Counted from the stretch's first letter, positions 24,616-37,181 are shown. The stretch: DNA of 58,560 nt from Pseudomonadota bacterium (GCA_016201105.1 JACQDN010000025.1:1-58560); one strand, 5' to 3'. The notes: a model not told the origin generated them from the sequence alone. A program made the numbers and translations.

Positions 24616-25392
24616 ATGGACTACCAGAACATCCTCGTGAAGATCGAAGGCGGCGTCGGCGTGATCACGCTCAATCGCCCCAAGGCGCTCAACGCGCTTA
24701 ACAACGAGCTGCTCGGCGAACTGGTGCACGTGCTGGAAGCCTGGGACCAGGACGACGCAGTGCGCGCCATCGTGCTCACCGGTTCCGACCGCGCTTTCGC
24801 CGCCGGCGCCGACATCAAAGAGATGGCGCCGCAATCCTACATGGACATGTTCAAGGCGAACTTCTTCGCCGGCGCCGCTGACAGGATCGCCGCCATCCGC
24901 AAGCCCATCGTGGGCGCAGTGGCCGGCTATGCGCTGGGCGGGGGGTGCGAACTCGCCATGCTGTGCGACTTCATCATCGCGGCGGACAACGCGAAATTCG
25001 GTCAGCCGGAAATCAATCTCGGCGTGATGCCGGGGATCGGCGGCACGCAGCGGCTGACCCGCTTTGTCGGCAAATCGAAGGCCATGGAAATGTGTCTCAC
25101 GGGCCGCAACATGGATGCGGCGGAAGCCGAACGCGCGGGCCTAGTCTCCCGGGTGGTTCCGGTAGCGGACTTGATGGGCGAAGCGATGAAAGCCGCGCAG
25201 ACCATCGCCGAGAAATCCCTACCCATCGTCATGATGACAAAAGAAACGATCAACCGGGCTTACGAGACGACACTCTCCGAAGGCATCCGCTTCGAACGCC
25301 GCGTGTTCCATTCCATGTTCGCGACTGACGATCAGAAAGAAGGCATGGCCGCGTTCAGCGAGAAGCGCAAACCGAATTTCACGAACAAATAG
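24616..25392 (+). CDS. Enoyl-CoA hydratase
   Basis: A 258-residue crotonase. The oxyanion-hole segments are [11 protein letters not shown] (near 58-68) and [15 protein letters not shown] (near 100-114). The two catalytic glutamates correspond to GCELA and [11 protein letters not shown], followed by GGTQRLTR. It adds water to trans-2-enoyl-CoA in beta-oxidation. GGAG precedes the ATG. The acyl-CoA dehydrogenase at 2.9 kb and the ligase at 10.2 kb are separate transcription units. Confidence 0.92.
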   Translation: MDYQNILVKIEGGVGVITLNRPKALNALNNELLGELVHVLEAWDQDDAVRAIVLTGSDRAFAAGADIKEMAPQSYMDMFKANFFAGAADRIAAIRKPIVGAVAGYALGGGCELAMLCDFIIAADNAKFGQPEINLGVMPGIGGTQRLTRFVGKSKAMEMCLTGRNMDAAEAERAGLVSRVVPVADLMGEAMKAAQTIAEKSLPIVMMTKETINRAYETTLSEGIRFERRVFHSMFATDDQKEGMAAFSEKRKPNFTNK

Positions 25393-25401
25393 AAGCCTGC
25401 C

Positions 25402-26289
25402 GTGCGCGTTCTCATCGTCGGCGGCACGCGTTTCATCGGCGCGCATGCAGCGCGCCAGCTGGACGAGGCCGGTGCCGACGTCACGGTATTTCACCGCGGA
25501 AAGTCCGAGAACCCGATCTTGCCGCCGGTGCGGCACGTCCGCGACGCCTCGGCCGAGTATCCGGTCACGTTGTTTCCCGAAGCGGTCGCCAAAGCAGATT
25601 GGGATGCGGTCGTGCATATGGTGATGATGGGCGAAGCGGATGCACGAGCGGCCGCGCAGGCCTTCGCTGGTCGCGCAGGTAGACTGGTGATGATCTCCAG
25701 CGGCGACATCTATCGCGCTTACGGCCGATTGACCGGGTCAGAACCGGGCGAACCTGACAGCTCGCTGCTCAGCGAGGATGCGCCACTGCGGAGTGTGCTT
25801 TATCCCTACCGCACTCAAGCCGCAAAACTTGGGCGATACGCGCACGACTACGAAAAGATACTCGCGGAGCGCGTCGTTCGAGAAGCCGGCCTCCCTGCGG
25901 TCATCCTGCGCTTGCCCAAAGTCTATGGCCCGGAAGACAACGCCAATCTGGCGACCGTCTATAGCTTCGCCGCGCAGCCGCAATGGCGCTGGACACACGG
26001 TCATGTCGACAACGTCGCGCGCGCCATCGTGCTGGCCGCAATGCACCCTGCGGCGCCCGGACGGATTTACAATGTTGGTGAAGCCAACACTCCGACCATG
26101 GGCGAAAGACTGGCGCGATTGCCGTCTCTGTCGTCGCCGACGCCACAAGCGCCACCATTCGATTACCGCCATTCCATCGGCTACGACACGACGCGCATCC
26201 GCAACGAACTCGGCTTTCGCGAAATCGTCGACGAGGCTGATGCGATGCTCGCCCTTGCCAAGATCGCCTGCGGCGCGGCCGTAGATTGA
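25402..26289 (+). CDS. NAD-dependent epimerase/dehydratase family protein
   Basis: A 295-residue Rossmann protein starting at a GTG, with the nucleotide loop GGTRFIGAH near residue 8. The sequence has LVMISSGDIYRAYGR, where S and Y of an SDR-like site may lie, and a substrate domain with KVYGPEDNANLATVY. It follows the hydratase stop by nine bases, so it may be co-transcribed. The substrate is unknown. A GGGAGTT/AACTCCC hairpin just after the stop (26296-26340) may be its terminator. Confidence 0.78.
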   Translation: MRVLIVGGTRFIGAHAARQLDEAGADVTVFHRGKSENPILPPVRHVRDASAEYPVTLFPEAVAKADWDAVVHMVMMGEADARAAAQAFAGRAGRLVMISSGDIYRAYGRLTGSEPGEPDSSLLSEDAPLRSVLYPYRTQAAKLGRYAHDYEKILAERVVREAGLPAVILRLPKVYGPEDNANLATVYSFAAQPQWRWTHGHVDNVARAIVLAAMHPAAPGRIYNVGEANTPTMGERLARLPSLSSPTPQAPPFDYRHSIGYDTTRIRNELGFREIVDEADAMLALAKIACGAAVD

Positions 26290-26414
26290 TGACACGGGAG
26301 TTGTTGCGGCAACCTCGGCGCATGAAGGCGTAACTCCCCCTTCGCGGCCATCGCCGCTTTCGCCCCTGCCGCAGTCGATGCGTGGCAGCGTTTCCTTCTA
26401 TTCGGGGACTTCTC

Positions 26415-27680
26415 GTGAATTTCCGCTTCTCCGGCGCCCTATGGCGCCATACCGACTTTCTACGTCTTTGGGCCGCGCAAGCCGTTTCCACTTTCGGCGC
26501 GCGCATCACCCGCGAAGGACTGCCGCTTGCGGCCGTGATGACGATCAACGCGCCGGCTTCGCAACTGGGATTGCTCGTTGCGTTGGCGCAGGGCCCTGCC
26601 CTCGTCGTGGCAATGCTCTGCGGCGGCTATGTGGACCGTTCGAGCCGCAGAGCCATTCTGATCGGCACGGATCTTCTGCGCGCCGCGGTTCTTCTCACGG
26701 TGCCGCTGGCGGCCTGGTTTCACCTTCTTTCGATGTTTCAGCTTTATGCGGTCGCAGCCGTTGCCGGCGGTGCGAGCGTGTTGTTCGACATCGCCGATCA
26801 CGCCTATCTGCCGTCGCTGATTGCCCGCGACGATCTCATGGAGGGCAACACCAAGCTCAATGTGACGGAATCGATCGCCGAAATCGGAGGCCCGGCTTTG
26901 GCGGGCGTTCTGGTGCAACTGCTGACGGCACCCTTCGCCATCGCCGCGAACGCCGTGACGTATTTGATGTCGGCGCTTTTCCTTTCGACGATCCGCGCGC
27001 GTGAGGCGCATTTGAACGAGCGCCATCCCCAAAAACCCTGGCATCACGGATTCCGCGGCGGGCTTGCGGAGATTTTCGCCCAGCCGCTGCTCAGGCCGCT
27101 GTTCTGGATGGCGCTGATTTCGCCGCTGTTCGGTGCATTCTTTTCCGCGCTTTACGTGATCTGGGCCATCAAGGGACTGGGCCTCTCACCCGCTCTGATG
27201 GGCGTCACCATTGCGGTGGGTGGTGTTGCGGCTCTGCTTGGCACGGCGATCGCGGCGCCCGCGCTCAAATGGCTGGGCGCCGGGCGTGCCATTGTCATCA
27301 CTTATCTGATCTCGGGCGCGTCTTCGCTCTTCATCCCATTGGCACACGGACCGCTCGCATGGCGCGTAGCCTTCCTGATGCTGGCCCAACTTTTTGGCGA
27401 CGCCTTCGCGGTCGCGGCGATTGTGATTTCCACCAGCCTTCGCCAGAGCCTTGTGCCGCTCCACTTCATGGGCCGGGTCGCCGCCGTGTTCGGCACGGCG
27501 GCCGGAGCACCGGCGATTGCCGGGGCTTTGTTGGGCGGCACGCTGGGCGAAGTGTTCGGCATGCGCGAGACTTTGCTGTTCGCAGCCGCCGGCGTGGCGC
27601 TGACCCCTTTGATTGGCGCCTTTTCCCCGCTCTGGCGGCTCAGGGACATGCCGGTTGCACCGGGGCCCGCCCCGGGCTAA
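26415..27680 (+). CDS. MFS transporter
   Basis: A 421-residue major facilitator with about eleven to twelve hydrophobic helices. The first cytoplasmic loop carries [17 protein letters not shown], the usual charged G-x-x-x-D-R motif. It resembles enterobactin exporter-like (EntS/MFS_3) proteins, with substrate unknown. The GTG at 26415 is preferred because GGGGA lies 7 bases upstream; the GTG at 26382 would add 11 residues. Confidence 0.82.
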   Translation: MNFRFSGALWRHTDFLRLWAAQAVSTFGARITREGLPLAAVMTINAPASQLGLLVALAQGPALVVAMLCGGYVDRSSRRAILIGTDLLRAAVLLTVPLAAWFHLLSMFQLYAVAAVAGGASVLFDIADHAYLPSLIARDDLMEGNTKLNVTESIAEIGGPALAGVLVQLLTAPFAIAANAVTYLMSALFLSTIRAREAHLNERHPQKPWHHGFRGGLAEIFAQPLLRPLFWMALISPLFGAFFSALYVIWAIKGLGLSPALMGVTIAVGGVAALLGTAIAAPALKWLGAGRAIVITYLISGASSLFIPLAHGPLAWRVAFLMLAQLFGDAFAVAAIVISTSLRQSLVPLHFMGRVAAVFGTAAGAPAIAGALLGGTLGEVFGMRETLLFAAAGVALTPLIGAFSPLWRLRDMPVAPGPAPG

Positions 27681-27717
27681 AAGCCCCGCCTTCCAACGAA
27701 TTCAAGCAGGACTTGCT

Positions 27718-27984
27718 ATGCCCAATATCGCTTCCGCCAAAAAGCGCGTGCGCACGACCGCGAAGCGGACCGCCGTGAACCATTCCCGCAAGACGCGCAT
27801 TCGCAGCTTCACCCGCAAAGTCGAGGAAGCAATTGCTTCGGGCGACAAGAAAGCGGCCCAGGCGGCCCTCAAAGCGGCAGAGCCGGAGATCATGCGTGGT
27901 GTCTCCAAGGGTGTGGTTCATAAGAACACCGGTTCCCGCAAGGTTTCCCGCCTTTCCAAGCGCGTCGCCAAACTCAAGGGTTGA
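27718..27984 (+). CDS. rpsT: 30S ribosomal protein S20
   Basis: An 88-residue, very basic helical protein ([18 protein letters not shown]...), typical S20. It binds 16S rRNA early in 30S assembly. AGGA lies upstream of the ATG. Its location directly before the dnaA region is standard in Alphaproteobacteria. Confidence 0.97.
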   Translation: MPNIASAKKRVRTTAKRTAVNHSRKTRIRSFTRKVEEAIASGDKKAAQAALKAAEPEIMRGVSKGVVHKNTGSRKVSRLSKRVAKLKG

Positions 27985-28035
27985 GATCGCGTTAACCAAC
28001 CGAATTCTTTACAGAATCTGTTCTAGAAGGGGCTC

Positions 28036-28057
28036 GAGCCGAATTCGGGCTTCTTTT
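28036..28057 (+). terminator. Probable rpsT terminator
   Basis: AGCC and GGCT pair around GAATTC, followed by TCTTTTTAT. It lies about 50 bases after the S20 stop codon. The stem is short, so efficiency is uncertain. Confidence 0.5.
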
Positions 28058-28060
28058 TAT

Positions 28061-28440
28061 TTGTTCCGTAGACTGACATTCATGCAATCATCGTGAAAAT
28101 GTCTTAAGTTGAAAGGCCGTTGCCGCTAAGTCGCTGAATCTTCACAAACTAAATTTTCCGTATACGACACAACGCTTTAGTGCGTCGCTCCAACGTCAAA
28201 AATCTGCATTTTTTGTCCTGATTCGCTCTTCGTTCTGCTTGTTTCCTGAACGCCGTTAAGACTAAGTTAACCACTGTAAGATCGGGGCACGAAAGTCATG
28301 CCTAAGAGCAATAAAAACAATACTATAGTAATAAATTTGCTCTGGCAGAATTTCGGCAACAGTAGCAAGTAAATCTTCGTATCTATTCTTGAAAAACTGC
28401 GCCTTGCGAGAGGCGCGGTCGGGAATTTCGTCTGTTTTGG
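28061..28440. other. AT-rich dnaA-upstream region, possible origin-linked control site
   Basis: This is the longest AT-rich stretch of the window outside the coding regions. It holds GANTC methylation sites at 28136-28140 and 28220-28224 (a third lies at 28014-28018), one perfect CtrA box at 28256-28270, and an AGAGCAA/TTGCTCT inverted repeat (28305-28343) enclosing the palindrome TACTATAGTA. I find no good TTATCCACA DnaA box, so an origin of replication is not proven. No gene is supported here. Confidence 0.45.
28256..28270. promoter_or_regulatory. CtrA binding box, TTAA-N7-TTAA
   Basis: TTAA at 28256-28259 and TTAA at 28267-28270 with exactly seven bases between match the full CtrA consensus. 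CtrA represses origin firing and regulates cell-cycle genes in Alphaproteobacteria. It lies about 185 bases upstream of the rhodanese gene that precedes dnaA. Confidence 0.7.
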
Positions 28441-28454
28441 GGGAGTGAGTGCGC

Positions 28455-28904
28455 ATGTCTTCTCAGAACGCCTCTTCCGGCTATGCCGGCGACATCTCCG
28501 TCTCCGAGGCGTGGAAGCTGCTTGAGGGCGATCCCAAGGCACAGCTCGTGGACGTCCGCACCGTGCCGGAGTGGAACTATGTCGGCCAGCCCGATCTCGC
28601 CAGCATCGGGCGCGAAGTGCACCGCGTTGAATGGCAGAGCTTTCCCGCGATGAACATCAATCCGGAGTTCGTCGCTGCAACTGCAGCTGCCGTCAGCCGC
28701 GCAGGCGCCGCGAGCGATACGCCGCTGTTGTTCATGTGCCGCTCGGGTGTGCGTTCGCGTGCCGCGGCCATTGCGATGACGCAAGCCGGATTCGCGCACG
28801 CCTACAACATCGCCGGAGGTTTCGAGGGGGATCTCGACGATGAGCGCCATCGCGGCCGCCGCAACGGCTGGAAGTCAGCAGGCCTGCCCTGGCGCCAGAC
28901 CTGA
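28455..28904 (+). CDS. Single-domain rhodanese upstream of dnaA
   Basis: A 149-residue rhodanese with catalytic loop CRSGVRS (Cys95), LVDVRTVPEW near residue 32 and a long C-terminal part ending GWKSAGLPWRQT. Genes of this kind lie directly before dnaA in several alphaproteobacterial genomes, but a link to replication has not been shown. GGGGGAG lies about 10 bases before the ATG; a GTG two codons upstream is possible. Confidence 0.85.
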   Translation: MSSQNASSGYAGDISVSEAWKLLEGDPKAQLVDVRTVPEWNYVGQPDLASIGREVHRVEWQSFPAMNINPEFVAATAAAVSRAGAASDTPLLFMCRSGVRSRAAAIAMTQAGFAHAYNIAGGFEGDLDDERHRGRRNGWKSAGLPWRQT

Positions 28905-28986
28905 GTACTACGAGATCTGAACGAAGTTCTCTGCGGGGAAACCGGTGCCGCAAAAAGCCGGAAAAGAAAGAAGAAGGGATGGGAAG

Positions 28987-30414
28987 ATGGGACAACTCAC
29001 GAGCAAATCACCGCCGCCGGATTGGACTTCGGTGTGGAACGCAACACGCGAACGCCTTCGCAAGGAGCTCGGCGAAGCGGTCTTCGACGCGTGGATTTCG
29101 CCTTTGGTGCTCGTGAGTACGAACGACAGTGACGTAAAGATCGGTGCGCCGAAACCCTTCGCGCGCAACTGGGTCGCCAATCATTACGTGTCGCGCATCG
29201 AACGTGCCATGCGCAGCGAAGGCGGCGAACCCACCTCGCTTTCGATCGTCCTGTCGCCGCCCACGATCGGCGGCGGACTGGTGCGTGAGACAGTGACGAA
29301 CGCCAGCCCGGCGCCGGTGTCCTACATGCGGGCGCCTTCCGCGGACGCCGAACGGGTGGTCGAACCGCGCCGCGGTCTCGGCAACCGCATGCTGCATCCC
29401 ACGCAGACGTTCGACACGTTTATCGCAGGGCCCGCCAACGAGTTCAGCTATCGCGCGGCGCGCAGCTTCTGTGAACGCGACAACAGCGAAGAATTGTTGC
29501 TCTTCATCCACGGCGGATTCGGCTACGGCAAGACGCATCTGTTGAATGCCACCGCGCTGGAGGCGCGCCGCCGCGGCAAGCGCGCATTGTTCCTGGGCGC
29601 GGAAGATTTCATGCGTCAGTTCCTGGGCGCCCTCAATCGCAAGGACACGCTCAGCTTCAAGGAAGAATTGCGTGCCGCCGACATGCTCCTGATCGACGAT
29701 CTGCAGCACATCTGCCGCAGTACTTCGACGGTCGCCGAATTCCTGCACACCGTGAACGCGTTCGCCGATCTTCGCCGCAAGCTCGTCATCGCGGCGGACC
29801 GCGCGCCGGCGGCGCTCGAAGCCCTGGGCGCCGACGTGCGCTCGCGGCTCTCCGGTGGGCTCGTCATCGCGCTCGACAAGCCCGAGCGCGCCACGCGCCT
29901 TGCCATCCTGAAAGCGCGCGCGGCAGAGTTCTCGCGCCACCGTCCCGACGGCATGCTGCCGCTCGAAGTGCTCGAGCGCATCGCCGATCTAGAAGATGCC
30001 GCCCCCCGCGATCTCATCGGGCTCTTCACCAAGCTCGCCACCTATGCCGATCTGACGAAGAAGCCGGTGACGATGGATGTCGCCGAAGAGACGCTCGGCC
30101 AGCGCACCGCACCGGGACGCAAGACCTCCATCGAGGACATCCAGAGGAAGACGGCGGAGTTCTACAAACTCGACATTCGCGACTTCCATTCGCCCCAGCG
30201 TGCGCGCCGCGTGGCGCGCCCCCGGCAAGTGGCGATGTACCTTTCCCGGGAACTGACGATGCGTTCGCTGCCTGAAATCGGCCGACGCTTCGGTGGACGA
30301 GACCACACGACGGTCCTGCATGCCTGCCGCCGCGTGGCGGAGCTCTGCGAAGAGGATCCGGTGTTCAAGCAGGAGGTCGATTTCCTGCGCCAGGTGCTGT
30401 CGCGGCGAACCTGA
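28987..30414 (+). CDS. dnaA: Chromosomal replication initiator DnaA
   Basis: A 475-residue DnaA. Domain I ([28 protein letters not shown]) is near residue 13. A variable linker runs to about 135. The AAA+ domain has Walker [12 protein letters not shown] (176-186), Walker [10 protein letters not shown] (234-242) and arginine-finger region [13 protein letters not shown]. The DNA-binding domain IV signature [17 protein letters not shown] is near 435-455. The ATG follows AAGGGATGGG; a GTG at 28945 is less likely. Walker B has LQH in place of the usual IQF. Confidence 0.97.
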   Translation: MGQLTSKSPPPDWTSVWNATRERLRKELGEAVFDAWISPLVLVSTNDSDVKIGAPKPFARNWVANHYVSRIERAMRSEGGEPTSLSIVLSPPTIGGGLVRETVTNASPAPVSYMRAPSADAERVVEPRRGLGNRMLHPTQTFDTFIAGPANEFSYRAARSFCERDNSEELLLFIHGGFGYGKTHLLNATALEARRRGKRALFLGAEDFMRQFLGALNRKDTLSFKEELRAADMLLIDDLQHICRSTSTVAEFLHTVNAFADLRRKLVIAADRAPAALEALGADVRSRLSGGLVIALDKPERATRLAILKARAAEFSRHRPDGMLPLEVLERIADLEDAAPRDLIGLFTKLATYADLTKKPVTMDVAEETLGQRTAPGRKTSIEDIQRKTAEFYKLDIRDFHSPQRARRVARPRQVAMYLSRELTMRSLPEIGRRFGGRDHTTVLHACRRVAELCEEDPVFKQEVDFLRQVLSRRT

Positions 30415-30461
30415 TCGCCGACCTGAGGAATGGCCTGAAAACCGGCCCCCAAAAGGACTCT

Positions 30462-30509
30462 AAACGGCGGGATTCGGGCTTGGAAAAAAGCCAGATATTC
30501 CCGCCGTTT
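30462..30509. terminator. Perfect 11-bp stem-loop between dnaA and dnaN
   Basis: AAACGGCGGGA (30462-30472) pairs perfectly with TCCCGCCGTTT (30499-30509), with an inner GGCTT/AAGCC. No poly-T run follows beyond TTT. It may be a terminator or an mRNA-stabilising structure. The rest of the 265-base gap (30415-30679) shows no gene. Confidence 0.55.
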
Positions 30510-30679
30510 GCGCGCGAAAACCTGTTCTCTTTTCGCCCCAGTTGATATACTCCAGGACTTGAGTCTCCAAGCCTTCCAGAAACTCAAGGATATCAAGGGG
30601 TTACCGGCCATTTGGCGGCGTCGTTTTTCGCCTGGCCGGATGGGGGGCTTTTGAGAGACCAAGGCCAAGCAAAAGACCC

Positions 30680-31801
30680 ATGAAAATCACCGTTGAACGC
30701 GGCGCCTTTTTGAAGGCGCTCAGCCACGTGCAGAGCGTTGTCGAACGCCGCAATACGATCCCAATCCTGTCCAATGTGATGATCGAAGCCGCCAAAGGCC
30801 GGCTGAAGCTCACCGCGACCGATCTGGACATCGAGATCGTGGAATCCATCCCCGCAGACGTGCTGCGCAACGGAGCCGCCACCGCGCCCGCGCACATGCT
30901 CTACGACATCGTGCGCAAATTACCCGACGGCGCACAGGTTCAAGCGGAACTCCTGACCAGCGAAGGCGGCCGGCTTGCCGTCTCTTCCGGCTCGGTGCGT
31001 TTCGAGCTCGCCTGCCTGCCCAAGGAAGATTTCCCCCAGATGGCGGCGGGCGCCCTGCCCCATCGCTTCCGCCTGGCCGCCGACGATCTCAAGCGGCTGA
31101 TCGACAAGACGCGTTTTGCGATCTCCACCGAAGAGACGCGCTTCTACCTGAACGGCATTTACGTGCACGCCGCCAAGGAAGGAAAAGCAAAGACTTTGCG
31201 CGCGGTGGCGACGGACGGTCACCGCCTGGCGCGCTTCGAACTCGATCTGCCGGATGGCGCCTCGGACATGCCCGGCGTGATCGTCCCGCGCAAGACGGTC
31301 GCCGAGTTGCGCCGGCTGCTCGACGATGCCGAAGGCGCGATCGAGATTTCGCTGTCGGACACCAAGATCCAGTTCATGTCGGACGGCGTGGAACTGACGT
31401 CGAAACTGATCGACGGCACATTTCCCGACTATCAGCGTGTGATTCCGGCGGCGAACGACAAATCGCTGTCGCTCGACTCCAAGGAATTCGCGCAATCGGT
31501 GGACCGCGTCTCCACCATCTCCGCCGACAAGACCCGTGCGGTCAAGATCAATGTGTCGAAAGACAAGCTCACTTTGACGGTCGTCAATCCCGACTCCGGA
31601 ACGGCGACCGAAGAACTGGGCGCGACTTACAGCGCGGCGGCGCTCGAGATCGGCTTCAACGCGCGCTACCTGCTCGACATCACCGGGCAGATCGAAGGCA
31701 AGGAAGTGCGCTTCCTGCTTTCCGACGCGGGCTCTCCCACCATCATCGAAGACGCAGAGGACAAGCGGACCCTCTATGTCTTGATGCCCATGCGGGTGTG
31801 A
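30680..31801 (+). CDS. dnaN: DNA polymerase III beta sliding clamp
   Basis: A 373-residue three-domain clamp protein starting [30 protein letters not shown] and ending in the usual YVLMPMRV, which contributes to partner binding. It encircles DNA as a dimer and tethers Pol III. Length and both ends fit the family. It is followed after only a few dozen bases by a dispersed palindromic repeat and then recF. Confidence 0.97.
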   Translation: MKITVERGAFLKALSHVQSVVERRNTIPILSNVMIEAAKGRLKLTATDLDIEIVESIPADVLRNGAATAPAHMLYDIVRKLPDGAQVQAELLTSEGGRLAVSSGSVRFELACLPKEDFPQMAAGALPHRFRLAADDLKRLIDKTRFAISTEETRFYLNGIYVHAAKEGKAKTLRAVATDGHRLARFELDLPDGASDMPGVIVPRKTVAELRRLLDDAEGAIEISLSDTKIQFMSDGVELTSKLIDGTFPDYQRVIPAANDKSLSLDSKEFAQSVDRVSTISADKTRAVKINVSKDKLTLTVVNPDSGTATEELGATYSAAALEIGFNARYLLDITGQIEGKEVRFLLSDAGSPTIIEDAEDKRTLYVLMPMRV

Positions 31802-31805
31802 TCCG

Positions 31806-33077
31806 TTGATTGATCGCGGACATTCGTCCTTCGGGGCGCCATTGCACGGCGCTCCGAAGGATGACGAAAGAAACAACGCGCGTCATGCTGAGGTGCGAGC
31901 CCTGAGCGCAGCCGAAGGGCGAGCCCCGAAGCAGGACGCGCTCGCCGTCACGCGCTTGATGCTGACGAACTTCCGCTCCTACGCGAGCACGGAAATCCAG
32001 GTCGGCAGGCGGCCTATTGTGCTGGCGGGTCCCAACGGCGCCGGCAAAACCAATGTGCTCGATGCCATCTCGCTGCTTTCGCCCGGTCGCGGCTTGCGTG
32101 GCGCCAAACTCGGCGAGCATGTCCGCAAAGGCCCTGCGGTGCCCAGCGAAGCGCTGTGGGCCGTGTCTGCAACTGTCGCGCGGGGCGACACGGCGTACGA
32201 GATCGGAACGGGGCTGACGCTTGGACCAGGCGGCGGCGAGCGCCGGCAGGTGCGTCTCAACAATGCGCCGGCGCAGGGCTCGGCCGATCTCGCCGAGATC
32301 GTGCAGATGGCGTGGCTCACACCCGCCATGGACCGGCTTTTCATCGAAGGCGCCAGCGGCCGCAGGCGGTTTCTGGATCGCCTTGTCCTCGGCTTCGACG
32401 CCGCCCATGCGCGCCACACGCTGCGCTACGAGCAGGCCATGCGCGAACGCGCGCGGCTTTTGAAATACGGTCCGCGCGATCCGGCATGGCTTGACGGACT
32501 CGAAGAACAGATGGCGGAAGCCGGCATCGCACTGGCCATCGCGCGTGCCGATGCGGTTGAACGATTGAATCGCGCGCTTGCAGAACGCGGCGAAGCGGGC
32601 GTCTTCCCGGCCGCACAGCTCAGCCTTGAAGGCGAGGTCGACGCGCTCATCGCCGAACGCGGCACCGGCGCGCAGGCCGATCTGCGAGAAAGGCTGGAGC
32701 GCACCCGTATCCGCGACGCGGAAGCCGGCCGCACCACGGTCGGCCCGCATGTGAGCGATCTTCTGGTACGTCACACCCAGAAGCGCACCGATGCACGCGA
32801 ATGCTCGACCGGCGAACAGAAGGCACTGCTCATCTCCATCGTGCTTGCACATGCACGCGAGCTTTCCCATATCAAAGACGGCTTCGCCCCTATTCTTCTG
32901 CTCGACGAGATCGCAGCGCATCTGGACCACATCCGCCGCACAGCCTTGTTCGAAGAGGTGCTTGCGCTCAAAGCGCAAGCTTGGATGACCGGGACGGATT
33001 TATCGCTTTTCGAAGCTTTCGGCTCCCGCGCGGAGATCTTTCATCTTTCCGGCGGCGAATTCATCAGACAGGACTGA
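31806..33077 (+). CDS. recF: RecF, DNA repair and replication-gap protein (start uncertain)
   Basis: The RecF body begins at VTRLMLTNFRSYASTEIQV and holds Walker A GPNGAGKTN, the signature motif near STGEQKALL and Walker B ILLLDEIAAHLD. RecF is an SMC-like ATPase that helps load RecA at gaps. The family's usual first residues (VTRLxLTNFR) have no ATG or GTG directly before them. The frame stays open through the upstream repeat to a TTG at 31806. Possible starts are that TTG, a GTG near 31893 inside the repeat, or the ATG at 31959, which would cut the first beta strand. The maximal frame is reported. Confidence 0.9.
   Translation: MIDRGHSSFGAPLHGAPKDDERNNARHAEVRALSAAEGRAPKQDALAVTRLMLTNFRSYASTEIQVGRRPIVLAGPNGAGKTNVLDAISLLSPGRGLRGAKLGEHVRKGPAVPSEALWAVSATVARGDTAYEIGTGLTLGPGGGERRQVRLNNAPAQGSADLAEIVQMAWLTPAMDRLFIEGASGRRRFLDRLVLGFDAAHARHTLRYEQAMRERARLLKYGPRDPAWLDGLEEQMAEAGIALAIARADAVERLNRALAERGEAGVFPAAQLSLEGEVDALIAERGTGAQADLRERLERTRIRDAEAGRTTVGPHVSDLLVRHTQKRTDARECSTGEQKALLISIVLAHARELSHIKDGFAPILLLDEIAAHLDHIRRTALFEEVLALKAQAWMTGTDLSLFEAFGSRAEIFHLSGGEFIRQD
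31825..31938. repeat. Dispersed palindromic (REP-like) repeat at the recF start
   Basis: The first palindrome is TCCTTCGG (31827-31834) with CCGAAGGA (31854-31861). The second part starts GTCATGCTGAGGTGCGAGC and ends near CCCCGAAGCAGGACG. This text type occurs as scattered palindromic repeats in many alphaproteobacterial genomes, as far as I know. Here the repeat runs up to and probably into the 5' end of recF. Confidence 0.6.
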
Positions 33078-33096
33078 CGATGTTGCGTAGATTTGA

Positions 33097-35550
<2,454 letters not shown>

Positions 35551-35595
35551 GACAATTGTTCTTCGTTGAACTACATCCCATCCGCTCAGAGAACT

Positions 35596-35775
35596 ACCCT
35601 CCCCTTGAGGGAGGGTCGAAAAATTCGCAGCGCAGCGAAGAATTTTTCGGGGAGGGGTCATGCCGTGACCTTTCAAGTGCGGGTACGAATATGGGTGCCA
35701 TCGGCTCATACCGCACGGCATGACCCCTCCCCGAAATTTGCTTCGCAAATTTCGACCCTCCCTCAAGGGGAGGGT
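35596..35775. repeat. Inverted REP-pair repeat, copy 1
   Basis: A 180-base element with arms of about 65 bases that are near-perfect inverted copies. Each arm holds its own hairpin (ACCCTCCC with GGGAGGGT), an AAATT-rich second hairpin and GGGGAGGGGTCATGCCG at its inner end. The centre is unrelated text of about 45 bases. It lies between the convergent gyrB and LprI-like genes. Copies 2 and 3 are at 45740 and 48024. No transposase is encoded. Confidence 0.85.
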
Positions 35776-35785
35776 AAAAAACACC

Positions 35786-36244
35786 TCAATGCTCACCCAG
35801 CGAGTAGACGATCTTGCGCAGCATCAGCGCGCGCTGGGCGGTGATCTCCGCTCGGCATAGCGCCGAGCGGCCCGGCATCGTCCCCGGATCGACTTTGTCG
35901 GCGATGGCGCAAGCCTTCTGCCGGTAATCGTTGAATTCCTTCTCCGCCGCCATCTGGGCCGGTCTCATCTCGGCATAGCCGTCGATGCCGGGCTTTGCAT
36001 CCTTCCAGGCTTTGTCGTGTTCGGACTGCCAGAAGGAAAGCTCTCGCGCGCCGCATGCCGCGTCGTCCGCGTTCGCGGATTTCATGCAATCGGCGTACAC
36101 AGTGCCAAAACACTTCAGCCCCGAAACACCTTCCTGTTCCACCTTTGCGATACAAGCGAGCGCCGTCTTCTCGGCCGGGCCCGCTGCGTGCGCCGCACCG
36201 GCGAGAAGCATGGTTGCTGCCACTGAAAGCACAAAGAGCCGCAT
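35786..36244 (-). CDS. Secreted LprI-like (DUF1311) protein
   Basis: A 152-residue protein with a clear signal peptide (RLFVLSVAATMLLAGAAHAAG, cut after AHA near residue 20). The mature part has four or five cysteines and the DUF1311/LprI-type text DCMKSANADDAACGARELSFWQSEHD. Members of this family include a lysozyme inhibitor (LprI), but most are uncharacterised. It probably acts in the periplasm. It converges on gyrB across repeat copy 1. Confidence 0.7.
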   Translation of the reverse strand: MRLFVLSVAATMLLAGAAHAAGPAEKTALACIAKVEQEGVSGLKCFGTVYADCMKSANADDAACGARELSFWQSEHDKAWKDAKPGIDGYAEMRPAQMAAEKEFNDYRQKACAIADKVDPGTMPGRSALCRAEITAQRALMLRKIVYSLGEH

Positions 36245-36296
36245 AAAACATCCGATCTGGATTAACCTATGGCATCCTATCTGAGCATCAATTCCA

Positions 36297-37181
36297 TCAC
36301 GATAAGCTGGTCAACGCCTCAGCCAACAGCGGCGCAACATCGATCGCGTTCGACGCATGCCGCACCGTGTTCGTCGTGACGATCCGCGCTCCTTCGCGCG
36401 CGAGTGCTACGTCGGAGTCCTCGGCGAAGATGCCGTGTACCGCCAGGCAAACGGGTTGTGCCTCGGTGAACTGAGCGACATGGCGCACCGCTTCGAGCAT
36501 TGTGCGGCCGCTGGAGATGATATCGTCGATCAAAACCGGCGTGCGATCCTGCAGTCGCTCCATATGCTTGACCTTGATCTCGACGTCGCGGTCGCCAAGC
36601 CGGGTTTTCTCCAGCACTGTGAACGGCGCGCCGGCGGTGCGCGCCACCGCTTCGACCCATTGCTCGCTCTCGGCATCCGGACCGATCAAGACCGGTGCTG
36701 TCACGTTCGTGCGCACCCAGTCCGATATCAACGGTGCGGCATGAACGGCGCGCGCAGGGATCGTGTAAATTTCCGACAACGACGCGTAGCGATGCAGATG
36801 GGGATCGACGGTCACCAGCCAATCAAACGCATGCGACAACAATCCCGCCGCCAATCGGGAGGTTACCGCTTCGCCGGGTTTGAACCGGCGGTCCTGGCGC
36901 ATGTAGGCCAGGTAAGGCGCAATAAGTCCGACGCCCGTCGCACCGAGTTCGCGCGCGGTCGCCGCTGCAAAGAGCAACGCCGGAATTTTGTCGTCGGGAT
37001 GCGCCAGCGTGCAAACCAGTGTGACGTCTCGGTTCTCGGGCGGGGAGAGAAATCGCAGATACGTCTCGCCGTCGGGAAAGCAGCGGGTCTCCAATCTGCC
37101 GACTTCGCCGCCCAAAAGCGCAGCGAGGCGCTCGCTCATCGCCTCGTTGCCCGGCAGCGCGAAGACGAGCCGCCCGATCAT
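36297..37181 (-). CDS. Ribose-phosphate pyrophosphokinase-like protein
   Basis: A 294-residue PRPP synthetase fold. The catalytic flexible loop is RQDRRFKPGEAVTSRLAAGL, the metal and ribose-phosphate site has VDPHLHRYASL, and the PRPP loop is DDIISSGRTML. It is shorter than housekeeping Prs (about 310) and more like the archaeal or class III type. Its ATG overlaps the stop of the NMP phosphorylase gene (ATGA). The context suggests a role in nucleotide salvage from ribose phosphates rather than the main PRPP supply. Confidence 0.85.
   Translation of the reverse strand: MIGRLVFALPGNEAMSERLAALLGGEVGRLETRCFPDGETYLRFLSPPENRDVTLVCTLAHPDDKIPALLFAAATARELGATGVGLIAPYLAYMRQDRRFKPGEAVTSRLAAGLLSHAFDWLVTVDPHLHRYASLSEIYTIPARAVHAAPLISDWVRTNVTAPVLIGPDAESEQWVEAVARTAGAPFTVLEKTRLGDRDVEIKVKHMERLQDRTPVLIDDIISSGRTMLEAVRHVAQFTEAQPVCLAVHGIFAEDSDVALAREGARIVTTNTVRHASNAIDVAPLLAEALTSLS

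Noticed and set aside
27985..28454. A proven chromosomal origin with DnaA boxes
   Set aside because: I found only weak matches to TTATCCACA, so I report the AT-rich region and CtrA box but not an oriC.
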